The notes: generated from the letters alone by a model not told the origin. A stretch of DNA of 11,633 nt from an uncultured Collinsella sp. (GCA_958407995.1 CATYJU010000054.1:1-11633), one strand, 5' to 3'; positions 1 to 7,044 are shown, counted from the first letter of the stretch. Numbers and translations: made by a program.

Positions 1-66
1 GGTGGAATAGGGACTGTTTTTGGCTTATTAGCCGCCAATCAATCCCTATTCCACCGCAACTTAGAA
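1..66. repeat. Palindromic repeat A, copy 1
   Basis: The first bases (1-13, GGTGGAATAGGGA) are perfectly repeated in inverted orientation at 43-55. An inner stem TTGGC (20-24) pairs with GCCAA (34-38) around a 9-base loop. The unit recurs at 3699-3764 with only three differences over 66 bases (window positions 5, 23 and 35 of this copy). Positions 23 and 35 are opposite each other in the inner stem and change together (G-C here, A-T in copy 2). The window edge cuts the left end, where copy 2 has additional paired bases. It is probably a dispersed palindromic element; no coding potential is seen. Confidence 0.85.
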
Positions 67-76
67 GCAGTTCGTC

Positions 77-138
77 TGGGACGGGGCTAAAAAGACTGGT
101 ATCAAACGTTTCAGACCAGTCTTTTTAGCCCCGTCCCA
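77..138. repeat. Perfect 24-bp inverted repeat (hairpin)
   Basis: The arm at 77-100 (starting TGGGACGGGGCTAAAAAGAC) is matched without mismatch by its reverse complement at 115-138, around a 14-base loop (101-114) that itself contains the palindrome AAACGTTT. It begins 11 bases beyond the stop codon of the LOG 3' fragment at 150 on the minus strand, so it sits where a terminator would lie for that gene. No run of T follows it on either strand, so a classical intrinsic terminator is not certain. A dispersed palindromic element is equally possible. Confidence 0.8.
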
Positions 139-149
139 TTTTAGCTACT

Positions 150-281
150 CTACATCAGCCTGCTCAGGGCGATGTCGACGGCCTCGTTGAGGTCGTCAGT
201 AATGTGTACCAGATCCGGATCGAGCAGGCTGATCATACCGGCGCTCATCACCGGGCCGTTGGGCCAGTCGAACAGACCCCC
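150..281 (-). pseudogene. Orphan 3' fragment of the LOG-family gene
   Basis: This stretch repeats the last 42 codons of the LOG-family gene at 4497-5255, including its TAG stop (150-152). About 129 bases align with 12 differences. Only four change the protein (L to P, T to A, P to L, G to R); the other eight are synonymous. Upstream of residue GLFDW the similarity breaks down with indels near 282-294, and no ATP/AMP-binding or PGGxGTxxE region is present, so it cannot make a working enzyme. The reading frame runs on to an ATG at 389, but that upstream part resembles nothing and has no clear ribosome site. The excess of synonymous changes suggests the copy diverged while still functional, for instance in another strain, and arrived by recombination rather than decaying in place. 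Confidence 0.85.
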
Positions 282-308
282 TCGCGGTACCCACTGGACA
301 AAAATGGC

Positions 309-497
309 AAATATGAGTACTGCCACCAAATTAGTAGCAGCAAAATCTCGCCGGAATCGATCGTTTCGATTAATTTCACGCCTTGCCAAGGCTCAAAATG
401 CCGTGTTTGGTGGGTTAGATATATAGAATAATGTCGAATTGGTATTCTATTCTTGCCAAATGTTATGAGACTACATTAACAGCAGTACTCACATTTG
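309..497. repeat. Possible MITE or IS remnant with 16-bp terminal inverted repeats
   Basis: CAAATATGAGTACTGC at 309-324 is matched by its reverse complement at 482-497 with a single mismatch (314 against 492). The 157 bases between carry no gene. Size (189 bp), terminal inverted repeats and A+T-rich content fit a miniature inverted-repeat element or the scar of an insertion sequence. I see no clear target-site duplication outside the arms, so the call remains tentative. A large regulatory structure is the alternative. Confidence 0.4.
423..450. promoter_or_regulatory. 8-bp inverted repeat, possible operator
   Basis: ATAGAATA (423-430) and TATTCTAT (443-450) form perfect inverted arms with a 12-base spacer, giving a centre-to-centre spacing of 20 bases, compatible with a dimeric regulator. 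It lies about 250 bases upstream of the helicase start within A+T-rich DNA. No regulator gene is adjacent, and the assignment rests on symmetry alone. Confidence 0.3.
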
Positions 498-696
498 ACG
501 TTATTTGACCACGGGGTCATTCGAAAACCCCTCCCCACGCCGCCAACCCGCCCCATAGCCGTCAAAAACCTTTAACAACAGCCGCCGCACGTTTTGGCAC
601 CGGCTGATTGCCACTCACGGATCGGTACCCCACTATTACCGAACCAAAATCGAAGTCGCGTATCTCATAAAGCTGAAATGACGTACCCTCATCCCA

Positions 697-3600
697 ATGA
701 ACGCTGATAAGAATGGCTTTCAAATGAGCAACGGCACGCATCAATACGCCCTTTTCGGGAGCGCCCTATTCAAATTCAATAAAACGGTCGTCCACGCTTC
801 GGATCCGCGCAAGCAAATCGTTATCTGCAGCAGCGGTCCAGACATCCGTTATACAACGCTGGAAGAATGGGAGAAAGCTGGCGATTCTTTCGATAGACGG
901 GCGCAGATCGAAGATATCGTCACCAGCGCAAGCCCAGCGCGCGACAAACTCGAGCTCTTCCGCAATCTCTTTACTGGTCGCAAAGATGTCTACGCTCATG
1001 GGTACCGCAGAAAAGACGGAGGAATTGGCTATACGCCCGCCTGCGCAAATGAGTGGAAGTCAGGCATTTGCCCCAAAGCAAGCCACCAGAGAGTCAAATG
1101 CACGGAATGCAGCAGCCGCGTCTTCCCCGAGTTGAGCGATGCCGCGATCATCGCCCATTTCAGAGGCAATGACGATAGGCTTCGAGACGTTATAGGCCAA
1201 TATGTGCTCGATAAAGACAGTAACACGAAAGTCCTGGTCATCGATTTTGACGGAGCCGATTGGAAAGAAGCGACGAAAGCCATTCGACATGTCGCAAAAA
1301 GCCACGGAATCGATGTCGCAGTTGAGCGATCGAGATCGGGCGACGGCGCACATGTCTGGTTTTTCTTCCTAGAGCTCGTCAGCGCAAAGACCGCACGAGA
1401 TTTTGGAAGCAGCCTTATCACCGAAGCGGCGATACTGAACAAGACAATCACCTTCAAAGCATTTGACCGAATGCTGCCCGCGCAGTCCACCATTCCTGAG
1501 GGCGGCTTTGGAAATCTCATAGCGCTGCCTTTTCAAGGAAAAGCGCAGCGAAAAGGGAACAGCGTATTTGTTGACGAGCAATTTGAGCCCTTTCCCGATC
1601 AATGGCTTTACCTTTCGCAAATCCAGTTAATCCCGCGCGTGACGGTGCAAAATCTGATCGAGAGCATCGAAAATAGGTCACATGGAATAGCAGCTGTTGC
1701 GGCGGCAAACACCGGTGTGCCACATTCCCAGAGACTGCGAAAGCGGCTTCCGCTCACACCGCGGGACTTCCCGTCATCGCTGTCCGTCACGCAGACCGAT
1801 ATGCTCTATATCCCCGAAAAATCTCTGAGTCCCGCAGCTCAAATGGAAGTCCGCAGGCTTGCAACATTTGCCAACCCAGAATTCTTCCGCGCACAATCTA
1901 TGCATCAATCGGTATTCGGCAAACCGCGGTTCATAGACCTCAGCGAACTTAGAGATGGCTACGTCGCGATTCCCAGAGGCTGCAAGGTTCAACTTGAGCG
2001 GCTGCTTCAAGAAGCCGGCGTTTCTGCCCACTATTCAGACAAACGCAAGTCGAGCCATCCAATTGCGATGGCATTTAAAGGGACTCTTCGCCCTGAACAG
2101 CAAATTGTCGCTGAACAGATGCTCAGCTATGAAGACGGGATCATGTCCGCACCGACGGGGTTCGGCAAAACCGTCATCGGAGCTTATCTTATTGCTGCCA
2201 TTGGTCTTCCAACGCTCGTCATCGTTCCTAAAACTGCGCTCATTGCCCAATGGAAATCCCAACTCGAACGATTTCTCGACATCACGGACAACAGAGAGCC
2301 CGTCCGAACCCCAAAGGGACGAATCAGCAAAAGACAGCCTCCGCTCATTGGGCAAATCGGAGGAGGCAAGACCGCCATAAGCCGTCTCATCGACATTGCT
2401 TCATTCCAGTCGCTATCCGGCAAGGATCCCCAAACCGGCGAGTCATTAGCCAAGGAGTTCGTTCGCGATTACAGTCTCATCATCTGTGACGAATGCCACC
2501 ATGCGGCCGCGCCACAGCTTGAGCTTGTCCTCAAGTCCGCTCCTGCCAAATATGTATATGGCCTTTCCGCAACGCCCGAGCGTTCGGACGGACTCACGCG
2601 GGCACTCTCGATGCTCTGCGGCCCGGTTCGCTATGTCGTCGATCCAAAAACGCAAGCAATCCAACAGGGGATTCAGCGCATTGTTAGACCGCGTTTCACC
2701 GGAATTCGATTACCCACCTACGGACCAGGAGCATCCTTTAACCAAATTCTCGATCTCCTGTGTGTACACGCCGCGAGAAACGAAGCAATTATCGAGGACG
2801 CCCTCGAGGCCGCATCAAACGGCCGGCATCCGCTTGTGCTATCTAAAAGAAAAAAGCATGCCGAAGAGCTATGCAGGCTACTTCAAAGCCGTGGACACGA
2901 ACCCATACTCTTAACCGGAGAAATCGACGCCAAAGAAAGAAAAGCAATACTGAAGAGTCTTCCCAGCTTTGAGCATGATCATCGAATCATCGTCGCAACT
3001 GAAAGTCTTCTGGGCGAGGGCTTCGACCTGTCTTACCTTGACACTTTGCTCATTGCCACTCCAATATCTTGGGACGGCAGCATAACGCAGCAGGCAGGTA
3101 GGCTACACAGAAGCCACGAGGGCAAACAGCGGGTTGAGATATTCGACTATGTTGACCTGTCGATACCCATGTTCGCGCGCATGTACCAAAAGAGGCTCAA
3201 GACCTACGCCAAGCTGGGGTATGAAGTCTTTGCGGCAAACGACAACAGACAGGACGATCGAAACATCCTCGTTAGGTCGGCAAGAGCCGTGGAGGCTTTA
3301 GTGAATGACATCGAGAACGCATCGAAAAGCATTTTTATTGCCGCACCCTACGCGTCCGCCGCATGCCTTGAAAAGCTCGCCGCTGCACTCGCGGATGCCG
3401 CTACCCGTGGAATTGCCCTTGAGATTTCTATTGCTTCAACTCCACGCGATGACGTGAAAGCGATTTTTGCCGAGATGAACGTCAACTATCTCATCAAAGC
3501 CGAAGGACGCCTGTGCGCATCAGTGATTGACGAGGAAACTGTCTGGTACGGAGCTATTCCGTTGCTGGCTTTCCCAAAGAAAGAAGACTGCAGCATTCGT

Positions 3601-3708
3601 TTCAAAAGCAGCGAAGTCGCAGCCGAGCTTTTGAGCGAAATTCAGCGAAAAGTGGAACCGGAGGCCGCGGCGACGAACGGGGTACCCCCAGCAGTTGCGG
3701 TGAAATAG
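697..3708 (+). CDS. AEP primase-SF2 helicase-PLD-like fusion protein (TOTE conflict-system type)
   Basis: This predicted nucleic-acid-processing protein has 1003 residues. N-terminal part: a cysteine cluster (C116, C125, C135, C138; GYTPACANEW context), then the three AEP primase motifs: DxD in VIDFDG (D183, D185), SGDGAH (H219) and the hD motif (D257), followed by GGFGNLIALP. Middle: an SF2 helicase with Walker A APTGFGKT (485-492), DECHH (598-602), SAT (624-626), and motif VI QQAGRLHR (798-805). C-terminal part (about 861-985): resembles a PLD-like domain, with VIDEETVWYGAI where active members carry HxK upstream; that histidine is missing, so it is probably inactive. Pfam names this primase type after TOTE conflict systems (from memory); an anti-invader role is inferred. 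An in-frame TGA (678-680) excludes an earlier start. Neither ATG 697 nor ATG 724 has a good ribosome site, so the start is uncertain. The stop (3706-3708) lies inside repeat A copy 2. It is more A+T-rich than the right-hand genes, consistent with acquisition by transfer. Confidence 0.88.
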   Translation: MNADKNGFQMSNGTHQYALFGSALFKFNKTVVHASDPRKQIVICSSGPDIRYTTLEEWEKAGDSFDRRAQIEDIVTSASPARDKLELFRNLFTGRKDVYAHGYRRKDGGIGYTPACANEWKSGICPKASHQRVKCTECSSRVFPELSDAAIIAHFRGNDDRLRDVIGQYVLDKDSNTKVLVIDFDGADWKEATKAIRHVAKSHGIDVAVERSRSGDGAHVWFFFLELVSAKTARDFGSSLITEAAILNKTITFKAFDRMLPAQSTIPEGGFGNLIALPFQGKAQRKGNSVFVDEQFEPFPDQWLYLSQIQLIPRVTVQNLIESIENRSHGIAAVAAANTGVPHSQRLRKRLPLTPRDFPSSLSVTQTDMLYIPEKSLSPAAQMEVRRLATFANPEFFRAQSMHQSVFGKPRFIDLSELRDGYVAIPRGCKVQLERLLQEAGVSAHYSDKRKSSHPIAMAFKGTLRPEQQIVAEQMLSYEDGIMSAPTGFGKTVIGAYLIAAIGLPTLVIVPKTALIAQWKSQLERFLDITDNREPVRTPKGRISKRQPPLIGQIGGGKTAISRLIDIASFQSLSGKDPQTGESLAKEFVRDYSLIICDECHHAAAPQLELVLKSAPAKYVYGLSATPERSDGLTRALSMLCGPVRYVVDPKTQAIQQGIQRIVRPRFTGIRLPTYGPGASFNQILDLLCVHAARNEAIIEDALEAASNGRHPLVLSKRKKHAEELCRLLQSRGHEPILLTGEIDAKERKAILKSLPSFEHDHRIIVATESLLGEGFDLSYLDTLLIATPISWDGSITQQAGRLHRSHEGKQRVEIFDYVDLSIPMFARMYQKRLKTYAKLGYEVFAANDNRQDDRNILVRSARAVEALVNDIENASKSIFIAAPYASAACLEKLAAALADAATRGIALEISIASTPRDDVKAIFAEMNVNYLIKAEGRLCASVIDEETVWYGAIPLLAFPKKEDCSIRFKSSEVAAELLSEIQRKVEPEAAATNGVPPAVAVK

Positions 3709-3764
3709 GGACTGTTTTTGACTTATTAGCCGTCAATCAATCCCTATTCCACCGCAACTTAGAA
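3693..3764. repeat. Palindromic repeat A, copy 2
   Basis: AGTTGCGGTGAAATAGGGA (3693-3711) pairs with its inverted copy at 3741-3759 with one mismatch (3703). The inner stem TTGAC (3718-3722) pairs with GTCAA (3732-3736). From 3699 to 3764 it matches 1-66 at 63 of 66 positions. The left arm supplies the last codons and TAG stop of the helicase gene, and the right end stops 8 bases before the toxin stop codon (3773), so it lies exactly between two convergent genes. That position fits a bidirectional terminator or an element that inserts at such sites. Confidence 0.85.
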
Positions 3765-3772
3765 ATCGGCGA

Positions 3773-4081
3773 TCAGCCCAGCGGACCCTGAAACAGTTCC
3801 TGATGAGTGCCCATTCTCACCAGCCTAATCACTGGGTTAGTCTTATGGGGAAGATAAAGAACGACCACATCGACCAAGCCATCGGATAGGTGGAAATCGA
3901 TGTGGCCGTTGTAGTTTCCGCCCGGGTTTGAGAGCTCGTGGGCGCCATACTCCGCCGGAAGTGACCCATGAGCCACAAGCTCTGCAACCGCCGCTTTAAA
4001 CTCACTTTTTAGCTGCGGATGCATGCGCATCGTTCGTTTGTAGTCCACCTTAAATTGAGCCTCGACTTTAATCTCGAACAT
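3773..4081 (-). CDS. YafQ/RelE-type mRNA interferase toxin
   Basis: This 102-residue protein has the RelE/ParE fold signature of the YafQ subgroup. N-terminal FEIKVEAQFKVDYKR leads into a helical region. The core has H48 (AHEL) and H64 (DFHLSDG) with nearby acids D67/D71, then DVVVLYLPHK and the C-terminal GTHQELF with H93 and F97. These correspond to positions known to matter in E. coli YafQ (H50, H63, D67, H87, F91), though the spacing around the acid differs by a residue. YafQ-type toxins cut mRNA on the ribosome. The gene follows the antitoxin by 2 bases, with GAGG in the antitoxin's last codons as its ribosome site, so the two are translationally linked. Family call secure; activity in this strain inferred. 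Confidence 0.9.
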   Translation of the reverse strand: MFEIKVEAQFKVDYKRTMRMHPQLKSEFKAAVAELVAHGSLPAEYGAHELSNPGGNYNGHIDFHLSDGLVDVVVLYLPHKTNPVIRLVRMGTHQELFQGPLG

Positions 4082-4083
4082 CG

Positions 4084-4383
4084 CTATTCCTCATCGAGGA
4101 ATGACATAAGCTCATCAGCGTTATTGAATGACAGGCTATCGTCCGGCAAAATCCCCAGCTCATGAGCCTCGGCGATCACCATGGCGCGCCTCGTCACCTC
4201 GTTGGGCACCTCCGCCCTTCCTACAATCTCAAAAGGAATCTTTCGCTGATTTACCAGCTGCCGAACGGCAAGATTGAGATAGGAATTGAGGCTGAGGCCG
4301 ACCGAATCCAAGAACTCAGTCGCCTGCTCCTTGAGCCCCTCTTCGATTCGAACCGTCGTAGGCTTAACTGTTGCTGTAGACAT
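4084..4383 (-). CDS. RelB/DinJ-family antitoxin
   Basis: This 99-residue protein begins STATVKPTTVRIEEGLKEQA, a short beta strand and first helix of a ribbon-helix-helix DNA-binding domain. It continues with SLNSYLNLAVRQLVNQRKIPFEI, the hallmark of RelB/DinJ antitoxins. The acidic C-terminal part (from about residue 68) would wrap the toxin. A strong ribosome site GAGGAGG lies 6 bases before the ATG. Such antitoxins neutralise the partner and repress their own promoter. A 16-bp perfect palindrome 47 bases upstream (4431-4466) is a candidate operator. A TATACT box on the minus strand (4415-4420) may be the -10 element, though I find no good -35. Confidence 0.92.
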   Translation of the reverse strand: MSTATVKPTTVRIEEGLKEQATEFLDSVGLSLNSYLNLAVRQLVNQRKIPFEIVGRAEVPNEVTRRAMVIAEAHELGILPDDSLSFNNADELMSFLDEE

Positions 4384-4430
4384 TTGCGACCTCCTCGCCC
4401 TCGTCTTTTACACCAGTATACCCAATATAA

Positions 4431-4466
4431 ATGGCAATCTGATGTTAGATAACATCAGATTGCCAT
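4431..4466. promoter_or_regulatory. Perfect 16-bp palindrome between LOG stop and antitoxin start
   Basis: ATGGCAATCTGATGTT (4431-4446) is the exact reverse complement of 4451-4466, with loop AGAT. It begins 30 bases after the LOG stop codon in the direction of transcription. On the minus strand it is followed by TTTATATT, so it could end the LOG transcript. It also overlaps the likely promoter region of the antitoxin (TATACT on minus at 4415-4420), so it could be the operator bound by the ribbon-helix-helix antitoxin. Both roles may apply. Confidence 0.6.
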
Positions 4467-4496
4467 GCGTATTCATGTCGCGTGGGCACGATTGAT

Positions 4497-5255
4497 CTAC
4501 ATCAGCCCGCTGAGCGCAATGTCAACGGCCTCGTTGAGGTCGTCGGTAATGTGTACCAGATCCGGATCGAGCGGGCTAATCATACCGGTGCTCATCACCG
4601 GGCCGTTGAGCCAGTCGAATAGGCCCTGCCAGTACTCGGTGCCCACCAGCACGAGCGGCATGCGCTTGACCTTGTGCGTCTGCACCAGCGTGAGAACCTC
4701 GAACATCTCGTCGAGCGTGCCAAAGCCGCCGGGAAATACGATGGCGCCCGAGCTGTACTTAACGAACATGGTTTTGCGCACAAAGAAGTAGCGGAAGTCC
4801 ATGCCGAGGTTCACGTATTTATTGAGCCCCTGCTCGTGCGGCAATTCAATGCCTAGGCCAACTGACTTGCCGTTGACACTCGCCGCTCCCCTGTTGGCCG
4901 CTTCCATGATGCCGGGGCCGCCACCGGTGATGACCGCCACGCCACGTTGCGCGATCTTGCGCCCGACGGTACGCGCCGCCTTGTAGAGCGGATCGGTCTT
5001 GGGCGTGCGGGCGCTACCGAAGATGGTCACCGCAGGTCCAAGCTCGGCAAGCGCGCCAAAACCATCAACGAACTCTGCCTGAATGCGCAGCACGCGCCAG
5101 GGGTCGGTGTGCAACCAGTCGGTCGAGTCCTCGGGCGCCAGCAGGTTGGCGTAGGTGTTGTCCTTAGGAATCATGGGGCCGCGCATGACCACGGGGCCGC
5201 GGCGGTACGTCTCGTCGTAGGCAGGCTCGCCCTCGACGTTCTCATTCTTAATCAT
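4497..5255 (-). CDS. LOG-family protein (Rossmann-fold, lysine-decarboxylase-like; TIGR00730 type)
   Basis: This 252-residue protein has the two signatures of the LOG family: VITGGGPGIMEAANRGA (108-124) and FPGGFGTLDE (174-183), with R160/K161 upstream of the second. Family members are phosphoribohydrolases that release free cytokinin-type bases from nucleotide monophosphates, or nucleotide 5'-monophosphate nucleosidases. The often seen name lysine decarboxylase is a historical misannotation. The physiological substrate here is unknown. The start at 5255 is chosen because TAGGAG lies 6 bases upstream; the frame continues to 5327 only by reading through the terminator-like hairpin at 5271-5319. 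Its last 42 codons are duplicated at 150-281. A hairpin plus T-tract lies immediately before its ribosome site, so expression may depend on read-through from tgt or on a promoter in 5320-5468. Confidence 0.9.
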   Translation of the reverse strand: MIKNENVEGEPAYDETYRRGPVVMRGPMIPKDNTYANLLAPEDSTDWLHTDPWRVLRIQAEFVDGFGALAELGPAVTIFGSARTPKTDPLYKAARTVGRKIAQRGVAVITGGGPGIMEAANRGAASVNGKSVGLGIELPHEQGLNKYVNLGMDFRYFFVRKTMFVKYSSGAIVFPGGFGTLDEMFEVLTLVQTHKVKRMPLVLVGTEYWQGLFDWLNGPVMSTGMISPLDPDLVHITDDLNEAVDIALSGLM

Positions 5256-5270
5256 GGGTACTCCTATCGA

Positions 5271-5319
5271 GAAAAAGAAAAACGGGCGGGGTCGACGCTG
5301 TGCGCCAAACACCCGCCCG
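5271..5319 (-). terminator. Intrinsic terminator after tgt, in the leader of the LOG gene
   Basis: On the minus strand, CGGGCGGG (5319-5312) pairs with CCCGCCCG (5290-5283) over 8 G+C pairs around a 21-base loop, followed by TTTTTCTTTTTC (5282-5271). This is the clearest intrinsic terminator in the window. It lies 149 bases beyond the tgt stop but only 15 bases before the LOG start codon, so it either ends the tgt transcript or attenuates LOG expression. Confidence 0.8.
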
Positions 5320-5468
5320 AACATCAACTATTCGGTATGGTACCCACGATGCATCAAGTGCTTGCAAGCTATCGGTCATCGGTCGCGCAGGCGGTGTTAG
5401 CAAACGTGATGACCGGCCGGCGCTCGCCCCTTGCCGTTGCCCGCGCTCTGCAAGCGCCCGTGCTGCTC

Positions 5469-6608
<1,140 letters not shown>

Positions 6609-6645
6609 AAACTGGAACTCCTTGGTTGCGGTTCATACGCAAACC

Positions 6646-6651
6646 ATTATA
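6646..6651 (-). promoter_or_regulatory. Probable -10 box of tgt
   Basis: The minus strand reads TATAAT here, a consensus -10 hexamer, giving a predicted leader of about 30 bases before the tgt start. No good -35 hexamer is seen 16-18 bases upstream, so the promoter call rests mainly on the -10 box and its position in a space that must contain one. Confidence 0.5.
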
Positions 6652-6749
6652 CGGGCAACCCGCAAGAAGCACCGACTCGACAGAAACTGGTGCGAGGAGG
6701 ATACGGCAGGGACACGGCAAATGAGCGTGGATTTTTGGACGCTTACCGG

Positions 6750-6852
6750 ATGAGCGTGGATAATCTCCCACTTTTGCCCAAAGCACAGCCCAAAAACGGG
6801 AGATTATCCACTTTCATTCTGCGGGCACTCATTTAAGTACGTCCCCGATGAG
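6750..6852. repeat. Inverted repeat B, copy 1
   Basis: GTGGATAATCTCCC (6756-6769) and its exact inverse (6798-6811) form a 14-bp stem with a 28-base loop, extendable to about 19 bp with two imperfect pairs. A tail ACTCATTTAAGTACGTCCCC (6827-6846) with ATGAGT (6847-6852) forms a second small palindrome. A second copy lies at 9967-10074, with stem, part of the loop and tail conserved. The 12-base word ATGAGCGTGGAT also occurs twice in tandem here (6720-6731 and 6750-6761), so the left arm itself has been duplicated. Confidence 0.8.
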
Positions 6853-6903
6853 TGGAGCTATTTACCAGCCACGGCAACGCCGATATTTTGGCAACGTCAG
6901 CGA

Positions 6904-7002
6904 GCGGGTCGCATTTGAGACAAGGTGCCGTGAAATGAAAGGGCGCTGACCTTCTGGTCGCGCCCTTGAAATTGAACGGCAGATTGTCCAAATGCGGCCC
7001 GC
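6904..7002. ncRNA. Nested three-helix structured element S, copy 1
   Basis: Three helices nest in one long irregular stem. P1: 6904-6917 with 6989-7002 (14 bp, one T.G). P2: TGCCGT 6926-6931 with ACGGCA 6976-6981. P3: AAGGGCGC 6939-6946 with GCGCCCTT 6960-6967, an unpaired T6947, then GACC/GGTC closing a TTCT loop. Copy 2 at 10097-10195 keeps the loop (TGACCTTCTGGTC) and linkers (CAAGG, GAAA, ATTGAACG, AGATTG) but changes both partners in all three helices so pairing is kept. It lies 42 bases beyond the stop of the SDR gene, in its 3' region if transcribed on minus. Orientation and whether it acts as RNA or DNA cannot be decided here. Confidence 0.6.
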
Positions 7003-7014
7003 ACAGCGTCGGCC

Positions 7015-7043
7015 GGTCCGCCGTTCGGTAGAACGGCGGAACC
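7015..7043 (-). terminator. Hairpin directly after the SDR stop codon
   Basis: TCCGCCGTTC (7017-7026) pairs with GAACGGCGGA (7031-7040) over 10 bp with a GGTA loop, two bases from the SDR stop codon. No T-run follows on the minus strand, so termination would be of the tail-less kind. The preceding GCGTCGGCCGGT is shared with the equivalent hairpin at queA (10209-10237), although the stem sequence differs. Confidence 0.6.
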
Positions 7044-7044
7044 C

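Larger units (their letters stand above)
282..696. other. A+T-rich intergenic stretch with no convincing gene
   Basis: The 415 bases between the LOG fragment and the helicase start are visibly richer in A+T than the right half of the window. Short open frames exist (for example on + through 172-431) but they run antisense through the LOG fragment, lack ribosome sites and resemble no family. What can be seen is a widely spaced 16-bp inverted repeat (309-324/482-497) enclosing a smaller palindrome (423-450). The region should also hold the helicase promoter, but I cannot fix -35 and -10 boxes with confidence. Confidence 0.6.

Noticed and set aside
150..389. 79-codon frame as an intact small gene
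   Set aside because: Its C-terminal half is the LOG fragment. The N-terminal part has no family resemblance or ribosome site, so a truncated copy is the better reading.
2347..2376. Second P-loop (GQIGGGKT) in the helicase
   Set aside because: It lies between Walker A and DECHH in a segment where this helicase family commonly has GQIGGG before the IDVA/IDIA strand. It is not an additional ATPase site.
5373..5415. Inverted repeat CGGTCATC/GATGACCG downstream of tgt
   Set aside because: Only 8 bp with a 27-base loop in GC-rich DNA and no T-run; too weak to call a terminator beside the much stronger one at 5271-5319.
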